Virus record (IMG/VR): IMGVR_UViG_3300046501_000558
Span: 17,478-81,477 of that record
Source: a virus
Length of the DNA stretch: 64,000 bases
Direction: 5' to 3' (one strand)
The notes beneath the pieces are model-generated. The model saw only the letters and a program-made list of their open reading frames with translations, ran no database searches and was not told where the DNA came from. This document shows positions 49,725-59,080 of this stretch, one piece after another. Each line of letters starts with the position of its first letter. Position 1 is the first letter of the stretch. A program made the position numbers and the translations under genes.

Positions 49725-50385
49725 AGCTAAAAGGGCGTAAAACTTTCAGTGTTACAGGCACTCTAAGAGATTCAAAATTATTTGAAGCAAGGTTATCTAG
49801 AGAGGCCAAAGTTGGGGCAACTAAAAACGTACGGTCGAAAGGCTTGTCTTCAAGTCCTAGCTCACGTGAAAAAAGCCCTACTGTTATCTCCATGGCGTAA
49901 CTTGCTGGTGGGTTAAGAGTACCATCGTTATTAACCATCATTTCACGCCACTGCATAAAGCTTGTAAGGATTCGAGCGTCTTTTGTTTCAAGTAGAGTGA
50001 GTTGAATATCAGGATCTTGCACCCCGCTTAAAGTATTGAAATAAAAAGCCCCTACTTTGACTTGTTCATAATCGGCTTCGATCACAGATAGGTTTGTTTC
50101 AGTCGCCAAATAACCAGTTAATTGATCATCAAAAAATCTAAGGTCCTTAGTGTCATTGTCGTTGTAAGGATTCATTTCTACAAAGTAATGAGCACTGACT
50201 ATATCCCCCAAATCATAAAGCTCTCGATACAATTGTTGGGCTTCAGCTGCCGAGTGACCTGCCCATAATTTCTTACTTCCTGATGCTTGAACTGTGATTG
50301 TTTCTAGCTTTGCATCAACCGGTGTTGGTGAGACTTGGGGTTGTGACTGCCCGACACTTCTAACTTCATTAAAATTAAACGCCAC
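49717..50385 (-). CDS. Putative tail or neck structural protein
   Basis: 222 aa from the GTG at 50385, which has an AAGGGG box in the end of the portal gene; the frame extends to 50454. Beta-rich with the helical segment LTSFMQWREMM, ending in RVPVTLKVLRPF. This could be a tail-tube or terminator-type protein. It overlaps the portal gene by 11 bp, so it should be a head-tail joining or tail component. Confidence 0.5.
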   Translation of the reverse strand: MAFNFNEVRSVGQSQPQVSPTPVDAKLETITVQASGSKKLWAGHSAAEAQQLYRELYDLGDIVSAHYFVEMNPYNDNDTKDLRFFDDQLTGYLATETNLSVIEADYEQVKVGAFYFNTLSGVQDPDIQLTLLETKDARILTSFMQWREMMVNNDGTLNPPASYAMEITVGLFSRELGLEDKPFDRTFLVAPTLASLDNLASNNFESLRVPVTLKVLRPFSLE

Positions 50386-51994
50386 CCTGTTCCCCTTCAT
50401 CAGCGTTAGGATCTTCACTAGGATCTGAACCACCTTCGCTGCCAGTAAAACCATTTTGTTGCTGTTGCAAACGTCTTTCTTCAGCTTTTGCCTTCTCTAT
50501 AGATTCAGCAATTAGATCTGCTTTTGTTGTATCCATGCCTAGATATTCATCAAGGAGTACGGTGTTTGCTTGGCTTGGCAAATTCAGCTCTTTAAGTGAT
50601 TGAATACTTTGAGCAGTCATCATCAATGTATTTGCTCGAGTATTTTTATTATTTAAAGCTTCTGTGGCTGCTGCACTGATATCACTGTAGAACTCAATTT
50701 TAAAAGGCAAATCACTGCGCAGATAAATTTCATCATACTTGTAGGCAAAATGCAGAATGCATAAGTCAATTAAAGGTTCAGTTAAAGCTTGGCGAATTAA
50801 TGCAGAGCGTTGCATTACCTGTGCGCTTGTATGGAACGCTGCGCCATCACCTAGACCACCTGCTAACATATCAGCCCAGCCGAGCAATGATATGTCTAGG
50901 CCAAGCGCTCCGACCGCACGACGCATATGCGTCATGACCAATTCCATACTTAGAGGTGTGCTACGCTGAGCTATATCCCCCAAAGGGTTCATGACTTGTT
51001 TGTCACCCCACTGTGGAAGCACAATCCAATTTGTTGCCCAAAGCGGATCCCCGCCCATTAATGCATCTTTGGCTTTTTCATGCTGCTTTAAAATTGCATC
51101 TGTTAGACCTTCTTTATAAATTTTTCGGTTCTCAGGCGGCATGCCAGAGACATCAATAGTTAAAAATGCTGTTTTGACACTATCGACAATTTGCTGAGTA
51201 TTGAGTGCGGTGAAGTTAAGAACGACATCACGCCATGCTGTTTCAACATTTTGTAAAAAGGATCCACCAACCGGACTCGGGATCACTGGTACTTTGCTGA
51301 TGTCGTCTTCTTCTAAAAGCCGCTGAGTATAAATCTGATCAACTCGGAACTGAGGAACGGGGGCAATACGCTGCATTTTCATGCGAATCATTTGCGAACG
51401 CGTCAATTTCGTAAGAACACGATTATCAATATTGCCTTTTTCTAGAACGTGATAGCCAACGGTTTGTCCCGCTTGTTCATAAGCTTGGATATTTGGTGGC
51501 TCTACATGCTCATCACAAAGTACGTGATGTATGCCATAACCCTTTGCTGCATAAATACGTGCATAAGAATCACCGTAGGTAATCCCATTTCGAGAAAAGG
51601 CGAAAACGAATGAATTAATGAGTGATTGTAAATGCTTCGATTCTTTTTCTACGATCGCACGCAATTTTTGGGCTCTAATCCCGTCATTTCGTATGTGGTC
51701 CGCAGGTGAGATAAATACGACTTCTCCGCGGGTTTCATGCCCTCCAAGTGCTGCCGTAACTAAAAGGTTTAAAGCAGCATCAATGGTCGGATCCGTCTGC
51801 ATAATCTTATAGGTTGTATAGATCTGCTTTCGGTCACGCTGTTGTAATTCTTTTGAGGAATAAGTACCAAGTGAATACGGCGCAAAATTCTCATAAACTT
51901 TATTAATTGAATTAAGATCACTTGTTATATGTGTCTGCATTTCGGCTTGCCGTGCGCCAAACGCAGCGGACAAGAGATTGCCAAATGTACTCAT
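50375..51994 (-). CDS. Portal protein
   Basis: 539 aa. Portal features: early YKIMQTDPTIDAALNLLV; the wing strands; a long stem helix around 290-330; and ITYGDSYARIY near residue 160, common in myovirus portals. The C-terminus is Gln/Glu/Gly-rich. It would form the dodecameric DNA gate of the capsid vertex. It heads a unit with a late-promoter-like box 70 bp upstream. Confidence 0.8.
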   Translation of the reverse strand: MSTFGNLLSAAFGARQAEMQTHITSDLNSINKVYENFAPYSLGTYSSKELQQRDRKQIYTTYKIMQTDPTIDAALNLLVTAALGGHETRGEVVFISPADHIRNDGIRAQKLRAIVEKESKHLQSLINSFVFAFSRNGITYGDSYARIYAAKGYGIHHVLCDEHVEPPNIQAYEQAGQTVGYHVLEKGNIDNRVLTKLTRSQMIRMKMQRIAPVPQFRVDQIYTQRLLEEDDISKVPVIPSPVGGSFLQNVETAWRDVVLNFTALNTQQIVDSVKTAFLTIDVSGMPPENRKIYKEGLTDAILKQHEKAKDALMGGDPLWATNWIVLPQWGDKQVMNPLGDIAQRSTPLSMELVMTHMRRAVGALGLDISLLGWADMLAGGLGDGAAFHTSAQVMQRSALIRQALTEPLIDLCILHFAYKYDEIYLRSDLPFKIEFYSDISAAATEALNNKNTRANTLMMTAQSIQSLKELNLPSQANTVLLDEYLGMDTTKADLIAESIEKAKAEERRLQQQQNGFTGSEGGSDPSEDPNADEGEQGGV

Positions 51995-52037
51995 TTTTAA
52001 CCAACTATTTAAATCATTGGCCGTATTGTCAAATGAT

Positions 52038-52066
52038 TTAAAAATCAGCCATTTTGGTTATTCCAC
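52038..52066 (-). promoter_or_regulatory. Late-promoter-like TGGAAT element
   Basis: AGGGTGGAAT (box at 52060-52065) followed by AACCAAAATGGCTGA and TTTTTAAA. It lies between the spike gene and the portal gene. Together with the copy at 54645 it is the best match in the set. Confidence 0.55.
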
Positions 52067-52067
52067 C

Positions 52068-52583
52068 CTAACTTGGACCAGGACTATTTCCGTGTTTATG
52101 AACATCAAATTCAATGCCATTTATCGTTGCACCGCCCACTAAATTAGATTTTCCTACAACTTCATGTTTACCTGTTGTTTTAGAATCACCTTCATTAATA
52201 ATATTTGTGGCCTTAAAGCGTATGGTTTCAGCTTCAAGAATTATTTCGTTATTAGCTTTCAATGAAATATTTGCTTCGGCAAGCAGCTCTATGTTTTCTT
52301 GGCGGATCCGACGATGGCCCACTTCAGCACCTTCCCCACGTGAACGATAGCCACTGATTACAGGACTATAGGGATCACCTTGCAAGAAAAAGACATAGAC
52401 ATCAGCACCTTCTAATATTTGTACTTCGGTGTCAAAGTCGTCCTCTCCAATTGCATATTGAAAGGTCGCCTTAATGCCAGTTTCTAAACCATCTGTGATA
52501 GGTGATATCTGAACGTTTGCAGTTCGTCCCTTACGATCGACTGAGACAATTTTTGCAGGCCAAAAACCATTGTAATTATTCAT
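52068..52583 (-). CDS. Baseplate spike protein (gpV/gp5-like)
   Basis: 171 aa from the ATG at 52583, a 4-bp overlap with the hub gene. An OB-fold (residues 1-90) has ADVYVFFLQGDPYSPVISGY, the classical gp5/gpV segment. Then a repetitive beta-helix-like part (LLAEANISLKANNEIILEAE) leads to a C-terminal apex FDVHKHGNSPGPS, with a HxH metal-binding tip as in P2 gpV. It forms the membrane-piercing spike. Confidence 0.82.
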   Translation of the reverse strand: MNNYNGFWPAKIVSVDRKGRTANVQISPITDGLETGIKATFQYAIGEDDFDTEVQILEGADVYVFFLQGDPYSPVISGYRSRGEGAEVGHRRIRQENIELLAEANISLKANNEIILEAETIRFKATNIINEGDSKTTGKHEVVGKSNLVGGATINGIEFDVHKHGNSPGPS

Positions 52584-53476
52584 AATGAAACAACCTGAGC
52601 AATCCAAAATTTTGAGGCTGAAGCAGTCGCGTCGCCTAAGGCTCCAGAGTCAAATCTATGTGCCGCCGTTAAAATGACATACTTCTCTTTATTGATCAGG
52701 ACAACATCACCTGCGTTAAGTGTTGGGCTCAATGAACGCTGAATAGTGCCTTTCACTACCAACGCAGTACTTAAATTCTTCAAACGGCGTGGATCTAAAG
52801 ATGGCTGAAACTTGGCAAGTTGACCGGGTTTAATCTCGCCTTCAATCGTTTTACCGTCAGTATTGACTGTTATATAGGAAGGTATTGAGTGTGTGATTTG
52901 ATGCTGGTTATTAACCCAGCTTACAGCTGAAGCATCGAGTTTAAGTTTAGGATCACTCTGCATTACATTCGCTAAGCGCCGAATAGCAATTTTTCCATCT
53001 GAATTTATAAACATTATCGCAGCTTCTTCAGCACAAGCTCGGGCAATCAAATAAGTCGGGATGGCTCCATTTGGCACAAAAAACTTCATCAGTGGCACAT
53101 CTTCAGATATAGCAGCTTTGATACCGCTTGCACGTAATGCAGCCCCGATTGAAGTACTTTCTAAATATATCGCTTTGGATGCGGGCTTAATTAATTTCTC
53201 ACAGCCAGCCAATACAGCAATAAATGAGCCGATAACTTGACGCTCATCACCGCGAATAATTGAAGTTCTATTGATTACTGCTTTGATGATTTTCATTTCT
53301 ACATAATCATCGGTCATATAGATAATGCTATCTTCTTTTAACTGTGCTTCCAGATCCGCATTTAAAGAAGCCTGAAACTCAACGGTTAAAGGCACAGGAA
53401 CACAATCAGAGCGAAGTACTACCGATACCAGCCGATTTAAAGGGATTGTTGACGAGTCTGAAAGCACAATACGCAA
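52580..53476 (-). CDS. Baseplate hub protein (gp27/gpD-like)
   Basis: 298 aa, beta-rich with the tubular-hub impression: RIVLSDSSTIPLNRLVSVVLRSD at the start and SYITVNTDGKTIEGEI in the middle. It directly precedes the spike, as in other contractile tails. It would sit at the centre of the baseplate below the tube. Confidence 0.65.
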   Translation of the reverse strand: MRIVLSDSSTIPLNRLVSVVLRSDCVPVPLTVEFQASLNADLEAQLKEDSIIYMTDDYVEMKIIKAVINRTSIIRGDERQVIGSFIAVLAGCEKLIKPASKAIYLESTSIGAALRASGIKAAISEDVPLMKFFVPNGAIPTYLIARACAEEAAIMFINSDGKIAIRRLANVMQSDPKLKLDASAVSWVNNQHQITHSIPSYITVNTDGKTIEGEIKPGQLAKFQPSLDPRRLKNLSTALVVKGTIQRSLSPTLNAGDVVLINKEKYVILTAAHRFDSGALGDATASASKFWIAQVVSL

Positions 53477-53490
53477 GGTCTTAACTCACT

Positions 53491-53943
53491 CTACATAAAG
53501 CGCTGAGGCTTGTGATAGTCGTAATCAATGGTAAAAGGCTTTTCTAAAAAAGCTTCTTTTTTCATTGTTTCTTTTGCTAATGAGTAGGCTTGTTCAGCTT
53601 CACTTGAAGTTAGACCAAAACGATCCCCACCCATGGCCCCACTTGCTTCCATTCGTTGAGCTTGAATGAAATTAATGTGAGCACGCACAATGGGCTCTAA
53701 AATGCCCCATTCGCCAACGGAAATTACTGAGTTTTGATCGATCGGAAATGTTGTCTGCAGCTGGCCCTTTGTAACGGCCCAACCAGCATAAAATAAAAAG
53801 TTCATTTTGAGGACTTCAATAATGTCCTCTTTCACTAAGCTATAGCCGATCGCTAAGTAATGATCTGAAAGCAGCTCAGCAAGTGCATAAATTGCACCTG
53901 CTGAGCTGATTTGAAGGGTTCCATCACATTGTTTTAATAACAT
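53491..53943 (-). CDS. Structural or assembly protein, 150 aa
   Basis: Helical small protein between tube-like and hub genes. No membrane segment or motif. Neck, tail completion or assembly chaperone are possible. It begins 3 bp after the end of the tube-like gene. Confidence 0.5.
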   Translation of the reverse strand: MLLKQCDGTLQISSAGAIYALAELLSDHYLAIGYSLVKEDIIEVLKMNFLFYAGWAVTKGQLQTTFPIDQNSVISVGEWGILEPIVRAHINFIQAQRMEASGAMGGDRFGLTSSEAEQAYSLAKETMKKEAFLEKPFTIDYDYHKPQRFM

Positions 53944-53946
53944 GAT

Positions 53947-54573
53947 TTATAACTGCCCCAACGCTCGAACAAGTGAATTACCAGCTTGAACAAAGTTTAA
54001 AATGTCGTTTGCATCTCGTAGGAACTTGTCAAAAGCTGGGGTTGCATTCTGCATTTTTCCAACGGCGGGGCTTGACGAACCTAGGCTTGAGTTCATACCA
54101 AAATACATATATTTGATTGGGGCATTAATTTTCATAATTGTATTTCTGCCCTCTGCATCAATTTCACCGCCTTCAAATGTAATAGCGCAGTCAGTTAATT
54201 GGTAGGCAAGTGTAAAACGATCTCTACGGCCATCAAAAACGATACAGTCTGTACTACCGCCGTTTGCCATGAGAAGTTCAGCAAAACCCGCAATTTGACC
54301 AGTATCCGTTTCGATCATCTGCATTTGACCTTCATGACTTGTTTTCGGCACACCAGGGCGGTGAGCTTGTAGACCACCTGCAAAAACGATCTCAGCCGGT
54401 TCTGTATAAGTGGTCACAGGTCGAGGCGCTTGCGGAATTAATAGCGCAATATCAGGAGCAATAGCTGGGACAATCATGGCATTACATGCCAACATTGCTG
54501 TACCTAAGCTTTTGGCTGTTTCGTAGTCCTGACAGTAGTCTAGAAGTGTTTGCTCGAAGTTACTTGCTCGCAT
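53947..54573 (-). CDS. Putative tail tube protein
   Basis: 208 aa from the ATG at 54573 (MRASNFEQTLL), rather than the TTG start of the longer frame at 54618. Residues 60-175 are beta-rich (VFAGGLQAHRPGVPKTS, CIVFDGRRDRFTLAYQL, TIMKINAPIKYMYFG), similar in style to gp19-like tube proteins. A Ser/Gly-rich loop and a helix follow. Its leader carries a large inverted repeat and a late-promoter-like box. Confidence 0.5.
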   Translation of the reverse strand: MRASNFEQTLLDYCQDYETAKSLGTAMLACNAMIVPAIAPDIALLIPQAPRPVTTYTEPAEIVFAGGLQAHRPGVPKTSHEGQMQMIETDTGQIAGFAELLMANGGSTDCIVFDGRRDRFTLAYQLTDCAITFEGGEIDAEGRNTIMKINAPIKYMYFGMNSSLGSSSPAVGKMQNATPAFDKFLRDANDILNFVQAGNSLVRALGQL

Positions 54574-54578
54574 AGTTT

Positions 54579-54613
54579 GAATATTCCGAAAATATGAAAT
54601 GTTCGGAATATTC
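54579..54613. repeat. Twelve-bp inverted repeat in the tube gene leader
   Basis: GAATATTCCGAA (54579-54590) and TTCGGAATATTC (54602-54613) are perfect arms over 11 bases, just upstream of the ATG at 54573. In RNA it would form a hairpin close to the ribosome site. Confidence 0.65.
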
Positions 54614-54621
54614 TGCAAGCA

Positions 54622-54652
54622 TTCAAAAATGGCCTTTTAAAGCAATTCCACC
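54622..54652 (-). promoter_or_regulatory. Late-promoter-like TGGAAT element
   Basis: AGGGTGGAAT (box at 54645-54650) followed by TGCTTTAAAAGGCCA and TTTTTGAA. It matches the portal copy closely. Confidence 0.55.
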
Positions 54653-54667
54653 CTAAAACGTTGAAAT

Positions 54668-55282
54668 TTATCGATACTGAAAAGCTCCTACTTTCGCTCC
54701 AACCATAGCCGCGCCCATGTTAATGTTAATTGAATCGCCTAGATTGATACGTATTCCTACGGTCGGGTAAATGTGTGCCGGTACTAAATTTTGAAGCGTA
54801 GGCGTCAACTCAATTAATTCCTGACGGTCAACTTCATCATCCATGAGAATAAAAATACGTGACGTTAAGAAACTGTTTTCTGTTTCATACTCTGTTGCCA
54901 AAATAGGATATCGATTAATCCGTGAAATACTGTGATAGAGCCTAATAATTTTCCACTGGTTAGGCCATAGCATTTGAAGGATGAACTCCAAAAATGCGAG
55001 TCCTTGTTTTGAAGATAAAGATTTCCAATTTGCATAGATAACCCTCATGATTAAAGCGCTTACTTGAGGTCGTCTAAGTACAACTAAACCGTCCTGTTTT
55101 GTAAAACGCTCGACCACATTGGCGCTACCCAGATGAGGCATGCCGTAATAATAAATGTCGTTGAGCTGATCTTTAAAAAGTAGTTCAAATAAACGAATAA
55201 AATACTCTTTTAAGAAAGCTTCATCTTCATCGAAGGTATCTGACTGCTTGAGAGGGTAAAGTAGGTCTAGATTATCGACCAT
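54668..55282 (-). CDS. Baseplate-associated protein, 204 aa
   Basis: Helical N-terminal part with DLLYPLKQSDTFDEDEAFL, an aromatic middle and a beta-rich, glycine-rich end. It overlaps the baseplate J gene by 16 bp. In other contractile phages this position holds the tail-fibre connector or wedge protein. Confidence 0.55.
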   Translation of the reverse strand: MVDNLDLLYPLKQSDTFDEDEAFLKEYFIRLFELLFKDQLNDIYYYGMPHLGSANVVERFTKQDGLVVLRRPQVSALIMRVIYANWKSLSSKQGLAFLEFILQMLWPNQWKIIRLYHSISRINRYPILATEYETENSFLTSRIFILMDDEVDRQELIELTPTLQNLVPAHIYPTVGIRINLGDSININMGAAMVGAKVGAFQYR

Positions 55283-56718
55283 CGGCTTCCCCCTGTATTC
55301 TTAGTTTGTTTAATATCTAAAGTAATACTATTCGCCGTTAAATAGGTCCACTGATGCGGTTTTATAGGGTTATCTTCTAGATCCTCCATCATCATTTTAA
55401 AATCGCTCGTACGATCTTGAAAAGCGCTGATATTGTCACTTAAAAGTTTTCCGATTTCTTGGGAGTTAAAACCATCAGCAATATAGTAGCTCGTTGCTGT
55501 TGTTTCACGGCCATAAAACTTTAAGAGTAGGGTTTTGATCTGTTCTTTAACAGCTTCAGCATTGTGAACAGGTGATAGTAGCCCTTGAATTGTTAAATTA
55601 AAGGGTCTTTCTTCAACTGCATGAAAGATAACCTTGCCCTTATACAAGTTATTCAATAATCCAATATAGTTAGCCAAATCTTCTTGCAATAAAGATTGTT
55701 CTGCAGGTGTTTTTGCAGCTACGGCCACAAACATTTTATTAATACTTGTATAACTCGGTCCGTAATTCGCTTCTTGTTCAACTTCATTCCAAACATTCAA
55801 ATAATGTGAACGTGGTAGAAAGCTTTTTAAACATGAAGCGTTATAATTGCCCAAGAATACTGCATCATCAAAATCAGGATATGAAGAAAGTAAGCGTAGT
55901 TGCTCGATATTAAGAGAATCAGCGCCAGTACGAAATAACCCACCAGTTTTAAAGCGAATTACAGCACGTTGTTCTGTTGCTGTCTCGACCGTCTCTAAAG
56001 ATGCCTCACGCAATAACGCTGCATCAATATCCCCAAAACTTTCAATAATCTGAATAGTTAAAACCGAGCCCGCTTGTAAAGTTGTGCCAAAACGTGAGCT
56101 GTCTCCGAATTGCATGGTCATCTTACGGCGCGTATTGGTTGTAAGGACGATTGCTTTATCATTCGCGTTTGTATTCATCCAACGCTTAGCAAAGCTATAT
56201 ATGTTTCCGTCTTGGTCATTAACTGACAATTGCACTAAATCTACATCGCTTTGCAGGTCAAGCGGGTAAAAATGAAATGGTTCTGTTACGGTTGGGCTAT
56301 ATGTAACCTCTCTTAATTCAGATTGTTCAGCTAGAACAGCTACCATTTCACCTTTTGCAGCATTAACACTCTGCAGTAAACGCCATGGACGACCTTGTCC
56401 ATCGAGAATTACGCGCCCACTTGCAAGCGATAAGTTGTTGTTACCATTATTTATGACTTCTATATAGTGCTGACATGGGGTACATAAGGGCAGAATGCCT
56501 TTATTACTTGCATCAGCCAGTATGGTAGCATCACGTGTCTTCTTGAAGGGTTCAAGTTCTGAAATATCAACATCACGGCCAAACTCGCCTAAAACATGCT
56601 GAATCACTTGCAACGGTGCCGTAATAGTCGGATCCCCAGCCGCATAACGAGCTGCATAAGCTGGATAATCTTGCAGTACTTGTAAAGATAATTCCTGAAT
56701 TCTAGCCAGCGTTGGCAT
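55267..56718 (-). CDS. Baseplate J-like wedge protein
   Basis: 483 aa. J-like features: an N-terminal helix (MPTLARIQELSLQVLQDYPAY), then a beta-rich middle, the segment LLSSYPDFDDAVFLGNYNAS near residue 280 which resembles the strand-helix of gp6/gpJ, and a C-terminal helical domain. It forms the wedge ring around the hub. The frame starts 17 bp inside the upstream gene. Confidence 0.7.
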   Translation of the reverse strand: MPTLARIQELSLQVLQDYPAYAARYAAGDPTITAPLQVIQHVLGEFGRDVDISELEPFKKTRDATILADASNKGILPLCTPCQHYIEVINNGNNNLSLASGRVILDGQGRPWRLLQSVNAAKGEMVAVLAEQSELREVTYSPTVTEPFHFYPLDLQSDVDLVQLSVNDQDGNIYSFAKRWMNTNANDKAIVLTTNTRRKMTMQFGDSSRFGTTLQAGSVLTIQIIESFGDIDAALLREASLETVETATEQRAVIRFKTGGLFRTGADSLNIEQLRLLSSYPDFDDAVFLGNYNASCLKSFLPRSHYLNVWNEVEQEANYGPSYTSINKMFVAVAAKTPAEQSLLQEDLANYIGLLNNLYKGKVIFHAVEERPFNLTIQGLLSPVHNAEAVKEQIKTLLLKFYGRETTATSYYIADGFNSQEIGKLLSDNISAFQDRTSDFKMMMEDLEDNPIKPHQWTYLTANSITLDIKQTKNTGGSRWSII

Positions 56719-57043
56719 CGTAAGTGTCTCCTGTCGGATTTCTTAAATCTGCTTGTGAAGGGAGTGGTATCAAAATAGAGCCGATTGCAATAAAAAATTC
56801 TTTTTTATCAATATCGATAGGGCGACTCTTAATATTCAATGTTTCAGTAGGCAACCCTCTAAATAAAGGGATATCTTCTCGCATCCATTGCAAAATCAAA
56901 TCAGCACTATCTTCAGTCATGGGTTTAAGTAAAATTTCTTGCCAGTTTCGGCCATAGTTCACGCCGATATAGCCATTTGGCCTTGCGCTTAGCCAGTGGT
57001 TGACTATTTTCTTAATGTCTTCAACGGTTAATTGATAGCTCAT
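56702..57043 (-). CDS. Baseplate-like protein, 113 aa
   Basis: From the ATG at 57043, a 4-bp overlap with the membrane gene; the longer frame to 57145 lies inside that gene. N-terminal helix then mixed fold with WQEILLKPMTEDSAD. It could be a gp25-like wedge or another baseplate component, by position. Confidence 0.5.
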   Translation of the reverse strand: MSYQLTVEDIKKIVNHWLSARPNGYIGVNYGRNWQEILLKPMTEDSADLILQWMREDIPLFRGLPTETLNIKSRPIDIDKKEFFIAIGSILIPLPSQADLRNPTGDTYDANAG

Positions 57044-57408
57044 AAATAACGCTCTACGATGGAAAATGCTGTTTGATAAATAACAACACGCCACAAAAGC
57101 ATGAGCGCCTGAATGAATAGAAAAATCCAAATTTCGAGGGACCATAGCCCTAATATTTCTAATACTCTTGCCTCAGCGTAGAGGACGTATAAGAATGGGG
57201 TGCAGCTCGCTAGAAGTCTAAAAAAAAGATTTAATTTGTATGTCTGTAATACGGTTTCGAGTAATGCCCTGTTCTGCTTATTACAAATCACTGAAAACCG
57301 AGATAACAGTGATTGGCCCTCAGATTTTTTAAACATGAGTTGATATTGAAGAAAGCTAAACCAAAGAAAACCAAGGCAAATTACGCAGATATGAAATTTT
57401 AAAATCAT
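57040..57408 (-). CDS. Membrane protein within the structural operon
   Basis: 122 aa with hydrophobic helices at about residues 5-25, 65-82 and 90-112. It overlaps genes on both sides by 4 bp, so it belongs to the structural operon. A membrane protein there is unusual; it might act in lysis inhibition or superinfection. Confidence 0.5.
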   Translation of the reverse strand: MILKFHICVICLGFLWFSFLQYQLMFKKSEGQSLLSRFSVICNKQNRALLETVLQTYKLNLFFRLLASCTPFLYVLYAEARVLEILGLWSLEIWIFLFIQALMLLWRVVIYQTAFSIVERYL

Positions 57409-57932
57409 GGTGTACCTGCATTTATCAAAGCTGCATATTCATTTTGTTTTGATTCTAAGAGCTGCTGTTTCTCAGCAATTGTTTTATTCGCTTCATCAAC
57501 CAGCATCAAAACACTTTCCGTCTGTTTTTTGATGGATTTTTTGCGGCTTGCGGGGTCATTTGGAACTTGAACACGCTGTTTTTGGCGTGCTTGATCAAAC
57601 TTAGGCTGTTCAGCCTTTATTTTGAGGGCTAACTCTTCAATTCCAGCTTTGAAGTCATCAAGATTGTCATAGTCCATTACACGGCGTAATGGGATCTCTT
57701 TTTTATTGAGATACGTCTTAATAACGTCGCCGTCAGTTCTTAACGAAAGTGTAAGCGCTTGCCCCTCTTCTAAATTAAACAGGGCGTCTTTTGTTGCTAC
57801 ACCTGCAACCTTACGCATTTTATCGACAAGAATATACGCAATTTTTTGCTGTGTTGCTTTCTCAAGCGTATCTTTGATAAGCGTGATTAATTCATGAGTT
57901 TCTGATAATGAAGCCAGTTCAAAAGTTGCCAT
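57405..57932 (-). CDS. Phage structural/assembly protein, 175 aa
   Basis: The N-terminal half is mixed, the C-terminal half is a charged coiled coil (QTESVLMLVDEANKTIAEKQ). First gene of a unit with a late-promoter-like box. No family recognised; scaffold or chaperone is conceivable. Confidence 0.5.
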   Translation of the reverse strand: MATFELASLSETHELITLIKDTLEKATQQKIAYILVDKMRKVAGVATKDALFNLEEGQALTLSLRTDGDVIKTYLNKKEIPLRRVMDYDNLDDFKAGIEELALKIKAEQPKFDQARQKQRVQVPNDPASRKKSIKKQTESVLMLVDEANKTIAEKQQLLESKQNEYAALINAGTP

Positions 57933-57971
57933 AGCATTTAACCAAATAATCTTTAATCACTATTTTGGGCT

Positions 57972-58004
57972 ATGGCAAAAATTGAAAATTAAGGATATTC
58001 CACG
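57972..58004 (-). promoter_or_regulatory. Late-promoter-like TGGAAT element
   Basis: GCGTGGAAT (box at 57997-58002) followed by ATCCTTAATTTTCAA and TTTTTGCC, in the gap before the gene starting at 57932. Confidence 0.45.
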
Positions 58005-58007
58005 CTA

Positions 58008-58382
58008 CTAGCTGTTATTAAAATCATGCTCAAAACGTTTTGGAATGGTAGAAAGGATCTCATCAGTAAAGCCTTTCATATTTTCGAAGCAATAGTATTG
58101 GTCTGATAATGTGCTAAACGGATTCTTAGCATCTGAAGCAATGAAAAGGTTGGAAAATCTAAGGCCTTCATCAAGTCTTAAATCACTTTCCCAAATAAAA
58201 ATATATTGTTGGAAGTCTCTTGGAATGGTCCGTACAAGCCCCGCTTCAGCGCCAAACACCATGATCACAGTATCTTTTTCTATAAGACTTAGCAAAATAT
58301 CTGTGAGCCCATGTTCTAGGCCCTTTGCAGAAATAACTATTCGCTTTTCAGGCTTTCCGAACCATCCCATAAAGACACTCAT
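58008..58382 (-). CDS. Hypothetical protein, 124 aa
   Basis: Alternating alpha/beta pattern (VIMVFGAEAGLVRTI). It starts directly before the stop of the glycosyltransferase gene, so both are cotranscribed. Function unknown. Confidence 0.55.
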   Translation of the reverse strand: MSVFMGWFGKPEKRIVISAKGLEHGLTDILLSLIEKDTVIMVFGAEAGLVRTIPRDFQQYIFIWESDLRLDEGLRFSNLFIASDAKNPFSTLSDQYYCFENMKGFTDEILSTIPKRFEHDFNNS

Positions 58383-59066
58383 TTAGCCCACCTTGATCAT
58401 CTTTCCAAGACGGTCAATCACATCAGCTTTACCCCAGATTTGAGGGTAATTTACTGGTGGACTTGGCTTGTCATAATTTTTGATCTCACCGTTATTTACA
58501 TACATATCTTTTTGCTCACGCGTGTTTTGAATCGCCGGAACTCGATAAGATGCATGAATTGGATAATATTTAAATTTATGAGCCCTGACTCTAAGGTCGC
58601 CATCATCTCCTTTTAAACCGACTAAGGTTTCGTTGTAGCCCTGTAAACGGTAGAAAGCATCTCGGGTATAGCCCACTCGCCCAAGAATTCCCTCGTTTTC
58701 AATCCCTAATCTTGGCAAAAAGAGCTGATAATCTTTGAGCAAGCGCAATTCATATAAAAGCCCGTCATATATGTAATTATCGCCGTCTAAATTGAATAGA
58801 ATGTCACCAGTAGCGAGACGATGAGCTACATTTTTCGCATAAGCTGATGTATAGGCATAATCATCGACCATTTGAAAATATTTAAGTTGGCCGCTCTCTA
58901 AATAGTCTTGAAAATTATTAAAAACCCAATCTTTTAAGCCATCAGGCGACTTGTAATCTAACAAAATAATCTCTGAATGCTCATCGAGCATTTTTAAATT
59001 ACCAGGTAAGGTTTGGCTCAATTGCCACAAACGGCCTTTACACGTTGTGCAGAATGAAATACGCAT
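58383..59066 (-). CDS. GT-A-type glycosyltransferase
   Basis: 227 aa. Family-2-like start (MRISFCTTCKGRLWQL), then IILLDYKSPDG, and the DxD-type metal motif FNLDGDNYIYDG near residue 92. The C-terminal part contains GLKGDDGDLRVRA, a second acidic site. It would transfer a sugar from a nucleotide donor. Being inside the tail gene block and next to the sheath-module gene, it may glycosylate a virion protein, or modify host surface sugars or DNA. No membrane segment. Confidence 0.72.
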   Translation of the reverse strand: MRISFCTTCKGRLWQLSQTLPGNLKMLDEHSEIILLDYKSPDGLKDWVFNNFQDYLESGQLKYFQMVDDYAYTSAYAKNVAHRLATGDILFNLDGDNYIYDGLLYELRLLKDYQLFLPRLGIENEGILGRVGYTRDAFYRLQGYNETLVGLKGDDGDLRVRAHKFKYYPIHASYRVPAIQNTREQKDMYVNNGEIKNYDKPSPPVNYPQIWGKADVIDRLGKMIKVG

Positions 59067-59080
59067 CTAAAAATTCCTTT

